Assembly (NCBI GenBank): GCA_900549855.1
Contig: URPS01000016.1
Coordinates: 1-43,746 of the forward strand
Direction: 5' to 3'
DNA length: 43,746 nt
Source: an uncultured bacterium
Lineage (GTDB): Bacteria > Cyanobacteriota > Vampirovibrionia > Gastranaerophilales > Gastranaerophilaceae
The notes under the pieces are model-generated. The model did no database searches. It had not been told where the DNA came from and was given only the letters and a program-made list of their open reading frames with translations. How positions within the stretch are numbered: the first letter of the stretch is position 1; each line of letters opens with the position of its first letter. The position numbers were made by a program, and so were the translations under genes. This document shows, in pieces, positions 1 through 8,700 of this stretch.

Positions 1-248
1 AGTGGATTATTCTTAATTCAGGTCTTATTCAGGAAAAGGGACTGGAAGAAATATTAGAACAACCAGAAAAATTTATAGATAGTCAGGAGTTTTTCAGCTG
101 GGAAAGATATTTTACAAAATTATTAGTCCAGAAAACTGAAATGACTTATTTGAAGTATCAAAAGGCAAAGTTGAATCCAGTATATTTGCACGAAAAAAAC
201 AAGAGAACAATATTAGATAGTATAAAAGGCGTGGAATTTAATCGTTAA
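1..248 (+). CDS. 3' end of a protein of unknown function (partial)
   Basis: Frame 3 is open from the window edge to a TAA at 246-248, giving about 81 residues of the C-terminus. The fragment is soluble-looking, rich in Lys, Glu and aromatic residues, and ends in GVEFNR. I see no signal, membrane segment or motif that I recognise. The open frame, the normal AT-rich codon use and the absence of stops in a region where the other frames are broken support a real coding end. The start lies outside the window, so length and family cannot be judged. The next gene has its own promoter, so this is probably the end of a transcription unit. Confidence 0.6.
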   Translation, partial: WIILNSGLIQEKGLEEILEQPEKFIDSQEFFSWERYFTKLLVQKTEMTYLKYQKAKLNPVYLHEKNKRTILDSIKGVEFNR

Positions 249-312
249 AAAAATGACGAAAATATTTGCAGATTGGCTGAATTTTTTGACAAAATCGCAT
301 GTCTCCAGATAC

Positions 313-341
313 TTGTCATTTAGAAAGTTATGGGCTATAAT
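313..341 (+). promoter_or_regulatory. Sigma70-type promoter for the 382-807 gene
   Basis: TTGTCA at 313-318 and a perfect TATAAT at 336-341 are separated by 17 bases. The downstream gene starts 40 bases further on, leaving a short leader with a strong ribosome-binding site. Confidence 0.7.
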
Positions 342-381
342 GGGGGAAGCAAAGGTAACAATTTAAATGGAGGAGTTTAAT

Positions 382-807
382 ATGTTAGTATCACCAATCT
401 CACAAACAAACAACAACACTAGTTTTCAGAGTCTAAACAAAATTAAATACGCAGGATTATTTAACCCTCAAAAGGTTTCTGAACACGCAGAAGCGGTTAA
501 AGCGTTCAAAAATTCTGACGCATTCAAAAAGTTTTTTGACAAATTCAATGGCAGTGCCACATTTTCTGATTCAAGCTCTCTTAATGACTGGCACAAACTT
601 AATTTGTCATTGACTTACAAAAAAGCCGGCGAAAAAGAAAGTGGAGTAAAAAAAGTTTTCAGAGCAATTAAAAACATTTTTTCTCCAAACAAAAATAAGA
701 TTAATATAACAGAATATAGCGACAAAATGTATTCTACACCGGATGAAAGATTTGTAGACACAATTAAAAATACGAAATACGAAGATTTGATAAAACAAGT
801 TAAGTAA
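382..807 (+). CDS. Small hypothetical protein (141 aa)
   Basis: I do not recognise this protein. The ATG at 382 is chosen over an in-frame ATG at 367 because GGAGGAG at 369-375 is an ideal Shine-Dalgarno site six bases before 382 and would be coding if 367 were used. The N-terminus is polar, with a Ser/Thr/Asn-rich stretch. The rest is basic and Lys/Phe-rich, with no membrane segment or signal peptide. It is monocistronic: its own promoter lies at 313-341 and a strong terminator follows at 822-857. Probably a lineage-specific cytoplasmic or surface-associated protein; the function is unknown. Confidence 0.75.
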   Translation: MLVSPISQTNNNTSFQSLNKIKYAGLFNPQKVSEHAEAVKAFKNSDAFKKFFDKFNGSATFSDSSSLNDWHKLNLSLTYKKAGEKESGVKKVFRAIKNIFSPNKNKINITEYSDKMYSTPDERFVDTIKNTKYEDLIKQVK

Positions 808-821
808 AAAAGGCTAAAAAA

Positions 822-857
822 AAAGTCGGGTTGAAAAAATTTCAACCCGACTTTTTT
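822..857. terminator. Bidirectional rho-independent terminator
   Basis: A 14-base perfect stem (822-835 with 841-854) with a short loop is flanked by an A-run on the left and a T-run on the right. It can stop the + strand gene at 807 and argS, which converges on it from the other strand. Confidence 0.85.
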
Positions 858-882
858 AATCTAATTAAATCTCATTTTTGGC

Positions 883-2604
883 TTACATTTTTTCCGGAGC
901 AGTAACTGCCAAAATATCTAATGCATTCTTTAATGTTATCTTAACTGCTACCATCAATGCTAATCTGGATTTCATAAGTTCAACATCATCGCAAATTACA
1001 CGGTTTGAATTGTAGAAAGAATGGAATTCCGCTGCAAGTTCTTGAACATATCTGCATATTGTATAAACCGTTCTATTTTGTGCAGAAAGTTTAATTACAG
1101 ATTTGAATTCTTCCAACTTAAGAATCAATGATTTTGCGCTTTCAGCTGTTTTCAAAATAATATTTTTATCAAAATTTTTGATTAAATCATCAAATTCTGT
1201 TTGGCTCATTGGAGCTTTTATTGTTTCACCATTTTCTGGATTAATTCTATCATTAATTGCATTTCTTAAAATTGAACAAACTCTTGCATGTGCGTATTGA
1301 ACATAGAATACAGGATTTTCATCAGTACTCTTTTTCGCAAGCTCGATATCAAAATCAAGAGTCATATCAATATTTCTCATTTCCATCCAATATCTTGTTG
1401 CATCAATACCGACTTCTTCAATCAAATCATCAAGAGTAACCATATTTTTACGTTTACCCATACGAACTTCTTCGCCGTTGATAACAAGATTTACAAGCTG
1501 ACCTAAAAGAACTTCCAACTTATTTGGGTCATAACCTAAAGCTTCGATTGATGCTTTTACTCGTGCTACATAACCGTGGTGGTCTGCACCCCAAATATTA
1601 ATCAATCTATCATATCCACGTCTTAATTTATCAATGTGATAAGCTATATCAGCTGTCAAATAAGTATTAGAACCGTCTGCTTTTTTGATAACTCTGTCTT
1701 GGTCATCACCGAATTCAGAAGACTTGAACCACATTGCACCTTCTTTTTCGTACAACATACCTTTGTCCATAAGTTCTTTGTAACTTTCTTCAACTTTTCC
1801 TGATTTATGTAAATCAAGCTCAGAATAAAAATTATCAAAATGTACTCTAAAATCTTCTAACAATTTTTTTTGGCATTCTTCCATTTCTTTTTTTGCAAAA
1901 TCACAAAGAACGCTCAATTCTACATTATCAACATCAACTGTCGGATTTAATTCCAAGAATTTTTTAGCAACAGGGATTAAATAATCTCCTGGGTAATAAT
2001 TTTTTCTTTCAATTTCGTCAGTAGGGAAATCTACATTTTCACCTTTTTCTTGTTGAAGTCTTATTCTCAAAGAATTACCAAGTTTTTGAATTTGACTTCC
2101 GGCATCATTTATATAAAATTCTTGATAAACATCATGACCATAGAATTTCAAAAGATTGGCTAAAGCACTCCCCATTGCAGCCCAACGTCCGTGACCGATG
2201 TGAAATGGACCAGTAGGGTTAGCTGAAACGTATTCCAACAAAATCTTTTCTGTTTCAACACCTTCCGGTTTACCATAATTTTCACCTTTTGCCAGAACTT
2301 CCGCTACTGCATTCGCTAAAAGAGAATCTTCTATTTTAAAGTTAATAAATCCACCAACTACAGTCACAGAATAACTTTCTTTTGACAAAAATTCTACAAT
2401 TGCTTGAGCTATCATAGGTGGAGCAATTTTTGCAGAACGAGCTAGTGAAGACACATTCACTGCAAAATCACCAAAATCAGCATTCTTTGGTTTTTCTACA
2501 ATTAGTGAATACTTATCGTCTGAGGTCATTTGACCCAATTTGGCAGCATCAATAGCCTTCTTTATCGCATTATCAACTTCGTTTAGAAAATAATCTTTTA
2601 ACAT
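883..2604 (-). CDS. argS: Arginyl-tRNA synthetase
   Basis: Class I aminoacyl-tRNA synthetase that charges tRNA-Arg with arginine using ATP, in the cytosol. At 573 residues it has the normal length. In order it shows an N-terminal additional (Arg-N) domain around residues 1-90, the signature HIGH in GPFHIGHGRW near residue 135, the catalytic Rossmann core, a degenerate KMSKS-like site (MGKRKNMVTL), and a C-terminal DALR anticodon-binding domain with the QYAHARV motif typical of ArgRS. The start has a reasonable purine-rich site (GAGGATAAAGG) just upstream. It appears monocistronic, with its own promoter at 2636-2664 and the shared terminator at 822-857. Nothing looks truncated. The product call is very secure. 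Confidence 0.97.
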   Translation of the reverse strand: MLKDYFLNEVDNAIKKAIDAAKLGQMTSDDKYSLIVEKPKNADFGDFAVNVSSLARSAKIAPPMIAQAIVEFLSKESYSVTVVGGFINFKIEDSLLANAVAEVLAKGENYGKPEGVETEKILLEYVSANPTGPFHIGHGRWAAMGSALANLLKFYGHDVYQEFYINDAGSQIQKLGNSLRIRLQQEKGENVDFPTDEIERKNYYPGDYLIPVAKKFLELNPTVDVDNVELSVLCDFAKKEMEECQKKLLEDFRVHFDNFYSELDLHKSGKVEESYKELMDKGMLYEKEGAMWFKSSEFGDDQDRVIKKADGSNTYLTADIAYHIDKLRRGYDRLINIWGADHHGYVARVKASIEALGYDPNKLEVLLGQLVNLVINGEEVRMGKRKNMVTLDDLIEEVGIDATRYWMEMRNIDMTLDFDIELAKKSTDENPVFYVQYAHARVCSILRNAINDRINPENGETIKAPMSQTEFDDLIKNFDKNIILKTAESAKSLILKLEEFKSVIKLSAQNRTVYTICRYVQELAAEFHSFYNSNRVICDDVELMKSRLALMVAVKITLKNALDILAVTAPEKM

Positions 2605-2635
2605 CCTTTATCCTCGCTTATCTTTTAATAACTTT

Positions 2636-2664
2636 AGTATAAGATAAACAAGAGAAATTGTGAA
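2636..2664 (-). promoter_or_regulatory. argS promoter
   Basis: On the minus strand TTCACA (2659-2664) and TATACT (2636-2641) are separated by 17 bases, about 30 bases upstream of the argS start. Confidence 0.6.
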
Positions 2665-2706
2665 TAAGGGTTTAATATGCCACCTGCAAAAACATTAAAA
2701 ACTATG

Positions 2707-3918
2707 TTATTCTTCAATACCTTCCAAAGTTTTAGATAATTTTTCTAAAATATTTTCTATGGAATCTTTGTTTAACAAAGCAGACTGAACTGCTGCATTA
2801 ACCTGAGTATTAATTTCTTTTTGATTTCTGCGTTGTCTTAACTGTGGTGTAATTCTATTAATCTGTTTTGCACTTATTGAACGAGCTTTTGCTTCCAATG
2901 TAGAATTGTCATTATAAAATGCACTCTTTAAAGCACTGGAATTTGTTGCAATAACATTAGTCATTTGTGCCAACTCTAACTGATTTTGTTCGTTTGTTAA
3001 ATATAAACAGAAATCCAACGCTTCTTTTTTGTACTTGGCTCTTGATGGAATCACAAAATTCATTACAGAAAAATCATTTTGTCCAACCGGTCCTTTTATT
3101 TGTTCAGTAACATCAGTCTGTTCATAAACAGAAGGAGCATTCTCTTTAATCATATTCAAAAAATTTGCACCACCCTGAAAGAATACAATTTTCCCTGCCA
3201 TATACTGTTCTAATGCTTCTCTATGCGTGAATGTAATACTTTCAGCCGGTATCAATTCTTTTTGATAAAGATTTTTAAACATCTCAAAAACTTTTTGCGC
3301 TTTAGGATAATCTTCAGCTTCAGAAATACCATATTTATTAAGAATCTTCACCATTGTATCATTTTCTGTAATGGTCGGAAGATAAGCATAAGCGCCAGTA
3401 TTTTCTTTCACTTTTTCAGAAATTGCAGCCAATTCCTTATAAGTTTTTGGCAATCTGATAATACCGGATTGTTGAAATAAATCTTTGTTATAAATAGTAA
3501 TCGCACTTGTAGCATACCAAGGAATTGAGTAAAGTTTATCATTATACTTTAGAGCATTAATAATTTCCGGATTAAAATCCGTTGTAACTTCTTCCGGAAT
3601 TTCTTCTAATGTTCCTTTTTGAGCTAAAAGAGCTGAAAAATCCGGATTAAGATTAATTAAATCCGGTGGGTTATCCGTCATAACAGCCGCAAGTGTACGT
3701 TTTTCGCCTTCTGAAAATGGAACATCTACCCATTTAATCTGAATATTTGGATGATTATTTTCATAAGTGCGAATGATTTTGTACATATAATCAGAAAAAT
3801 CACCCATCTGAAGTGTCCAAAGCGTCACAACTTTTTGCTCATTTTCTTTGCGAATAGAGCAGGCGGTTAAGCCGAGAATTGATATTGTTATTATTAGTAG
3901 TGCAAAAAGTTTTTTCAT
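2707..3918 (-). CDS. Extracellular solute-binding lipoprotein (ABC sugar-type, family 1)
   Basis: 403 residues. The N-terminal signal ends in the lipobox LTAC with Cys20, so it is a lipoprotein. The mature part has the hallmarks of family 1 solute-binding proteins: VVTLWTLQ near the start, the NNHPNIQIKWVDVP segment and the DLINLNPDFSALLAQKG region. Such proteins capture sugars, oligosaccharides or related solutes for an ABC importer. No permease or ATPase gene is adjacent, so its transporter must be encoded elsewhere and the substrate cannot be inferred. The ribosome-binding site GAGGTG (3927-3932) lies inside a dispersed hairpin repeat (3921-3966), an unusual arrangement. The gene follows the 3976-4371 gene by about 57 bases on the same strand and may be cotranscribed with it. 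Confidence 0.88.
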   Translation of the reverse strand: MKKLFALLIITISILGLTACSIRKENEQKVVTLWTLQMGDFSDYMYKIIRTYENNHPNIQIKWVDVPFSEGEKRTLAAVMTDNPPDLINLNPDFSALLAQKGTLEEIPEEVTTDFNPEIINALKYNDKLYSIPWYATSAITIYNKDLFQQSGIIRLPKTYKELAAISEKVKENTGAYAYLPTITENDTMVKILNKYGISEAEDYPKAQKVFEMFKNLYQKELIPAESITFTHREALEQYMAGKIVFFQGGANFLNMIKENAPSVYEQTDVTEQIKGPVGQNDFSVMNFVIPSRAKYKKEALDFCLYLTNEQNQLELAQMTNVIATNSSALKSAFYNDNSTLEAKARSISAKQINRITPQLRQRRNQKEINTQVNAAVQSALLNKDSIENILEKLSKTLEGIEE

Positions 3919-3920
3919 TG

Positions 3921-3966
3921 TATAGACACCTCACCCTAGCCCTCTCCTGTAAGGCGAGGGAATGAC
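3921..3966 (-). repeat. Hairpin repeat B, copy 1, in the 5' leader of the solute-binding lipoprotein
   Basis: About 46 bases nearly identical, in reverse complement, to 17541-17586. Read on the minus strand it is an imperfect inverted repeat (CCCTCGCC...GGAGAGGG) followed by CTAGGGTGAGGTG. The GAGGTG at its end is positioned as the ribosome-binding site for the gene starting at 3918. Both copies have the same orientation relative to the gene downstream. Confidence 0.8.
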
Positions 3967-3975
3967 CAAGACTTG

Positions 3976-4371
3976 TTAACTTTTAATCTCTGTATTCAAA
4001 TTCAAATCAATATACTTGAATGTATTCAACAGAATCCCCGGAGGAAAATTGTACACATTGTTACAAGGAGTTATTTTTAAGATAGAATTTGCATTATCAA
4101 CCCCTGCAACGGTTGCCAAATATTTATTTCTATTAACAGTAAAAATCACATAACCGTTAGCTGTTTGAACTTCATCTATCATAAATCTGTTCGCTGATAG
4201 CGAAGAAAGCGTCAGGTAGAAAAGTTTTTCTTTATTTACCGCAAAAATCTTAGTGCAATTACTAAACATAATATTTTGAGGGGTTGTTGCAGGCTGGTTT
4301 ACAGCCGGAATTTCAGCCGCAAAAATAGGTAATACCAGAAATAATGCTAAAATCAGCAGACTTTTTTTCAT
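3976..4371 (-). CDS. Small secreted/periplasmic protein of unknown function
   Basis: 131 residues from the ATG at 4371, chosen because AGGAGA lies just before it; an in-frame ATG 15 bases upstream has no comparable site and would leave charged residues in front of the signal. Residues 1-19 form a Sec signal peptide (MKK, a Leu-rich core, then FAAE), with no lipobox. The mature part has two Cys residues (in SNCTKIF and ITPCNN) that could form a disulphide, and looks beta-rich. I recognise no family. It lies upstream of the solute-binding lipoprotein on the same strand and might share its transcript. An envelope location is likely; the function is unknown. Confidence 0.7.
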   Translation of the reverse strand: MKKSLLILALFLVLPIFAAEIPAVNQPATTPQNIMFSNCTKIFAVNKEKLFYLTLSSLSANRFMIDEVQTANGYVIFTVNRNKYLATVAGVDNANSILKITPCNNVYNFPPGILLNTFKYIDLNLNTEIKS

Positions 4372-4442
4372 CTTATCTCCTAACAAAATTAGTTTAACAG
4401 ATTTTTAACAAATTGAACTCATTTAACTAATTGAATTACAAT

Positions 4443-5174
4443 TTACCCGATAATATCTATAATTATCTTTATTATCAACATGCCAATTAACCATACTAAA
4501 AAAAACATAATCCCTAAAAGAATATTTATGGATGATTTAGAGGAATTAGAAACTTTTGGATCATCTAATACATGTTTCACTTGTTTACTTAATGAAATTT
4601 TTTCATCTTGTAGTCTTGCATTAAGCCCTGACATGAAAATATCATTGTTTGAGTCTATTGTGTATGAAAAATTTGGAATCTTTTTAGCTACAGCAAAAAT
4701 ATCATTTATACAAAAGCTTTTAGTTTCTTGTTCTTCGTATTGAAATTCAAAAACTTCATTCATATTTGTAACAACTTTTATATTAATTTTTATATCACAA
4801 GGCGAAGAGCCTTTGCTCAGCATTGATGTACTAATTCTTTTTTCTCTGTGTAAAATATTCAACTTAAATTCTAAAATATCACTAAGTTTAATATTTGTTT
4901 TTTCTTCTATATCATTATTATAATTACTAAACATTATATTTTCTTTTGATAGTATAAAATAATATAGCCCATTTTTATGTTTTTTCAATGTTTTTATAAA
5001 CTCATTCCAAAATATCGTCATCGGTATAAAAGTAACGACCTCTGCTTCTAACAAATCAAAACTATGATGAATAACCAGCATAATAAATAAAATTGTACAA
5101 AACATTGCTACTATTAAAAATACATAGGGTGATGTATCATCTTGAATTATAACTTTTTTGACTTTTTCTTTCAT
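4443..5174 (-). CDS. Membrane protein of unknown function, possibly with a PH-like middle domain
   Basis: 243 residues. An N-terminal hydrophobic segment spans about residues 17-37, with a weaker one close behind. A soluble middle (about 60-210) is followed by a strong hydrophobic segment at the C-terminus (about 218-240). The middle part, with LYYFILSKENIMFSNYNN followed by alternating strands, resembles bacterial PH-like membrane proteins, but this is only an impression. It is divergent from the 5271 gene, with about 100 bases between them. No catalytic motif is visible. Confidence 0.65.
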   Translation of the reverse strand: MKEKVKKVIIQDDTSPYVFLIVAMFCTILFIMLVIHHSFDLLEAEVVTFIPMTIFWNEFIKTLKKHKNGLYYFILSKENIMFSNYNNDIEEKTNIKLSDILEFKLNILHREKRISTSMLSKGSSPCDIKINIKVVTNMNEVFEFQYEEQETKSFCINDIFAVAKKIPNFSYTIDSNNDIFMSGLNARLQDEKISLSKQVKHVLDDPKVSNSSKSSINILLGIMFFLVWLIGMLIIKIIIDIIG

Positions 5175-5245
5175 AGTAGAAGTCTAACATAAGTTTTAGA
5201 AGGCTAACTCATTCATTAATAGTATTAATTATCATAGAGATGTGG

Positions 5246-5265
5246 TATAATAACTTCAAGGGAGA
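5246..5265 (+). promoter_or_regulatory. -10 box and ribosome-binding site for the 5271 cluster
   Basis: TATAAT at 5246-5251 lies 19 bases before the ATG at 5271, with the strong site AAGGGAGA at 5258-5265 between them. No convincing -35 hexamer is seen. Confidence 0.5.
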
Positions 5266-5270
5266 ATTTT

Positions 5271-5531
5271 ATGGACGATTTATACAATCAGGAGCTATTA
5301 AATTCTATAAGGAATGAAATGACCCATTTATGGGGGTCGATTTTTGCTACATCTGGTGGGGTTATAGCATTAATACTAGGAGAGCTCAACATTCTAAAAG
5401 TATTTTTTGTAATTTTTGGCACCTTATTATCATTAGTAATGATTAATGCCTATTTTATAAGAAGAACAGAAGCTATGAATATTTTGAAAAGTATCAAAAA
5501 CACTTCTCAGAAAGAATTTTCGGAGGTATAA
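5271..5531 (+). CDS. Small two-helix membrane protein
   Basis: 86 residues with two hydrophobic segments (about 21-38 and 43-61) and charged ends, so a helical hairpin in the inner membrane. The start has an excellent ribosome-binding site and a -10 box just upstream. Its stop overlaps the ribosome-binding site of the 35-aa gene that follows, so translation of the two is probably coupled. Its size and shape are compatible with a holin-like, toxin-like or accessory membrane subunit, but there is no sequence evidence for any of these. It heads the + strand cluster that ends with the helicase-nuclease gene. Confidence 0.65.
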   Translation: MDDLYNQELLNSIRNEMTHLWGSIFATSGGVIALILGELNILKVFFVIFGTLLSLVMINAYFIRRTEAMNILKSIKNTSQKEFSEV

Positions 5532-5533
5532 AA

Positions 5534-5641
5534 ATGAATACACATTTTTTAGTAGAATTGTTTGTTATTATTGCATATATTGGTATGGGAATTTTTGCAA
5601 TCTACAAATACACAAAACAAAATCGAGATTATAAATGGTAA
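5534..5641 (+). CDS. 35-residue single-span membrane peptide
   Basis: This short ORF starts MNTHFLVELF and ends NRDYKW. It has one hydrophobic stretch (residues 5-24), then a basic tail, the classic form of a small single-span membrane protein. CGGAGG (5521-5526) lies eight bases before the ATG and overlaps the last codons of the upstream gene; the two genes are two bases apart. This spacing and the strong ribosome-binding site argue that it is translated although it is too short for most gene finders. The function is unknown; a subunit partner of the 86-aa hairpin protein is an inference. Confidence 0.55.
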   Translation: MNTHFLVELFVIIAYIGMGIFAIYKYTKQNRDYKW

Positions 5642-5653
5642 AACCTGAATCGT

Positions 5654-5749
5654 ATGGTGGGGAAATGTGTAAGCGCCACCACCAAAAAACAAAAATCAAC
5701 GGAGCTGGGTAAGTCGAAAGTTTACCCCAACAAATCAACGGAGAAATAA
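5654..5749 (+). other. Leader segment with hairpins, a direct repeat and a possible 31-codon ORF
   Basis: Between the small membrane genes and the helicase lie a GGTGG...CCACC inverted repeat (from 5656), a GGGTAA...TTACCC hairpin (about 5707-5727) and two copies of AAATCAACGGAG (about 5694-5705 and 5732-5743) flanking the second hairpin. An ORF from ATG 5654 to TAA 5749 runs through all of it and encodes a basic peptide with KSTE twice, but has no ribosome-binding site. The second AACGGAG is the likely ribosome-binding site for the helicase at 5756. This may be a regulatory leader; coding is doubtful. Confidence 0.35.
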
Positions 5750-5755
5750 GTACAT

Positions 5756-8700
5756 ATGTTACAAGAAGCAACAAGAGCGATAAATTCAGCATTTAATAAT
5801 AGTTTTATAAAAAAATTGAGCCAATATCTTCACGATTGTGTGAGAGAAGAAGTTAAAAGTTCTACATTTAGAAACCTAAAAGCAGACAAAGACAATAAAT
5901 GGATTTTTCTTGATGGAGAAGATACTCTTTTTACACAAGGATTGGAATATTTGCGCTTAGAGGGTTCTGATCCAAAATTAACAGAACTGATGATTCAATC
6001 TGAAACGAGCCAAAAAGATAAATATCTTATTTATGGTTATTTATTTTTAGTTGGAAAATCCAAAACCGGTAAAAAGAATGAGTTTTTGACTCCACTTCTT
6101 TACGCTCCTTGTAGATTGGAAAGAAATGGTGTGAATATCAATTGTATGTTAACAGATGAATTTTTGTCGCTTAACACAGGTGCCTTAACTGCTCTTATGA
6201 AAAAGAGTGATGATGAAGATGAAACTGAACAATTACTGGAAGGACTTCTTGATGTTGTCCCAACTGTTCCGATTACTCAAGAAAAATTAGATATCTTTTT
6301 AACAACTCTTAAATCAATCGTTCCGGATATTGATGTATCTTTAAATCCGGAAAATACGGTAAAAGAAGATAATATTACAAAAGATTTATATAATGAAAAA
6401 GTAAATTCTGAAAACATTGATGAAATCATTGAGGAAGAAGAAAACGCTAAAAAAACACAAATTAAACTTGATAAAATAAGTTTAACAAAACAATGTGCGA
6501 TTATTCTTACCAAACGTCCCGCAGTTACAGCAGGTGTTTTGCACGAACTTACTCAAATTGCCGAAAAGCCAAGTGGTATTTATAGAGAAACTGTCCTTAA
6601 TTTAATAAATGAAGAATATACTCAATCAAAACCGACTGATACACAGCAGAAAACATTAGCGGACTTTTTCCCTGTAACTCCGTTGTCATTATCAGATGCA
6701 CAGTTAAATGTTGTAAAAAATGTAGAGAATGCGAGATTGGTATCTGTTTTTGGTCCTCCGGGGACAGGTAAATCTCAAACCATCGTAAACCTTGCAGCAC
6801 ATCTAATTGCAAACGGAAAAACTGTTCTTGTAGCTTCAAGAATGGATAAAGCTGTTGATGTTGTTGCTGAAAGATTAAATGAGCTTGGTGCTCCATTTCT
6901 GGCATTAAGAGCGGGACGTTTGAATTACCAAAGAGAATTAAGTATGCAACTTCAAGACCTATTGGCTAACAAAGTTGACTTGAATGAAGGCGCTGAAAGC
7001 TCTATTCTATGTGATGTTAAAGACATGGAAGAACTTCTTAAAACCATTTCTGATTTAGAAAAAAAATCAGAAAAAATTATCAAGCTTGAAGGTGAGTGGA
7101 CGGAACTAAAAAGTCAAATTGATTTAGAGCAGCCAATGCATACACATCCGACTTATATAAAATCTGTTTTAAAAGAAGATGAAATAAATCTTGTAGAAAA
7201 TTCCATCAATGCACTTTGTTCTAATCTTGAAAAATCAGGTTTCTGGTCAGGTATAAAAAATATGTCTGCAATCGGAAATTTAAAAAAAGTTCTTAGAATA
7301 AATAATTTTGATGTTAATAACGAAAATATTGCTGTTCTAAAGAATGAATTAGAATTTGCTAAACTCATTTGCAAAGCAAGAAAAATTGAAACAGAAATAC
7401 AAACAACAGGAAATATTCACGTTCTTTCAGAACAAATAAGAACTTTGAAGAAAAAACAAAAACAGTTAGCTATTGATATCCTTAAATGCAAACGCAGACA
7501 GGCATTAAAAGGTTTAATGCAAGACCCGGTAAAAAGACAAAGATTGTTTGTACATTCAAAATCTCTTGTTGAAAGAAAGAAAAATCTACAAAACAGACTT
7601 CTTGAAACAGAAGATTTTAAACCGCTTTTGGAAGCATTCCCTTGCTGGTGCGTTACAACTTATGCGGTATCAGGTTCTTTACCTATGAAACCGGGGTTAT
7701 TTGATGTTGTAATTATTGATGAAGCTTCTCAATGCGATATTGCAAGTTGTTTCCCAATTTTATACAGAGCTAAAAAAGCAGTTGTAGTCGGAGATGACAA
7801 ACAACTTCCGCACTTATCATTCTTAGAAAAAGCAAAAGAACAGTCTTTCTTATCTCAATACGGAATAAATGACCGTTACCAATTAATGTGGAGATTCAGA
7901 ACAAATTCAATGTTTGATTTGGCGAATTATTATTCAATGCACCCAGTGCTTTTAGATGAACATTTCAGAAGTTTACCGCCAATTATTAATTTCTCTAATA
8001 AAGAATTTTATGGAAATAGAATTAAGGTAATGAGAAGAAACGATAATTCTAAAAAAGTACTTGAAACGGTTGTTGTTCCTGATGGTAAAGTCGATTTTGA
8101 TGCAACAAGAAATCTTCCGGAAATTGAAGAATTGGTAAAAAGATTACATTCAATTGTAGTAGAAGATGAAAGAAAAAATCCGGATAATCCGGTTTCTATT
8201 GGTATTATTTCACCTTTTAGAGCTCAAGTTGAACAGCTTAAGATTTCAGTTTCAAAGGTTTTATCTGAACACATGATGGAAAAACACCAAATTGAAATCG
8301 GTACTGCTCACACTTTCCAAGGTGACGAAAGAGATATTATTTTGATTTCTTGGGCTTACGCAAATAATAGCTTCCCTCAAAGTTTGATATTCTTGCAAAA
8401 ACCGAACTTGTTTAACGTTGCAATTACAAGAGCAAGATATCAGATGATTAATTTTATTTCTAAAAATCCGAGAGAATTGCCGGAAGGCATTTTGAGAAGT
8501 TATTTGGGTTTTGTTGAAGAATACGAAAACAGATTTGCACTCGCAAATTCTGATGACTTTGATGAAAACATATATAAAAACTCGTTTGAAAAAGAAGTCG
8601 CTCAAGCTTTCCGTGATTTAGGACACGAAGTTACTTGCGGAGTTGATATAGCAGGCTTAAGCGCTGATTTGCTGGTTGATAATAAATTTGTAATTGAATG

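Noticed and set aside
6597..6905. 102-codon frame on the minus strand
   Set aside because: Antisense to the helicase Walker A region, with no ribosome-binding site.
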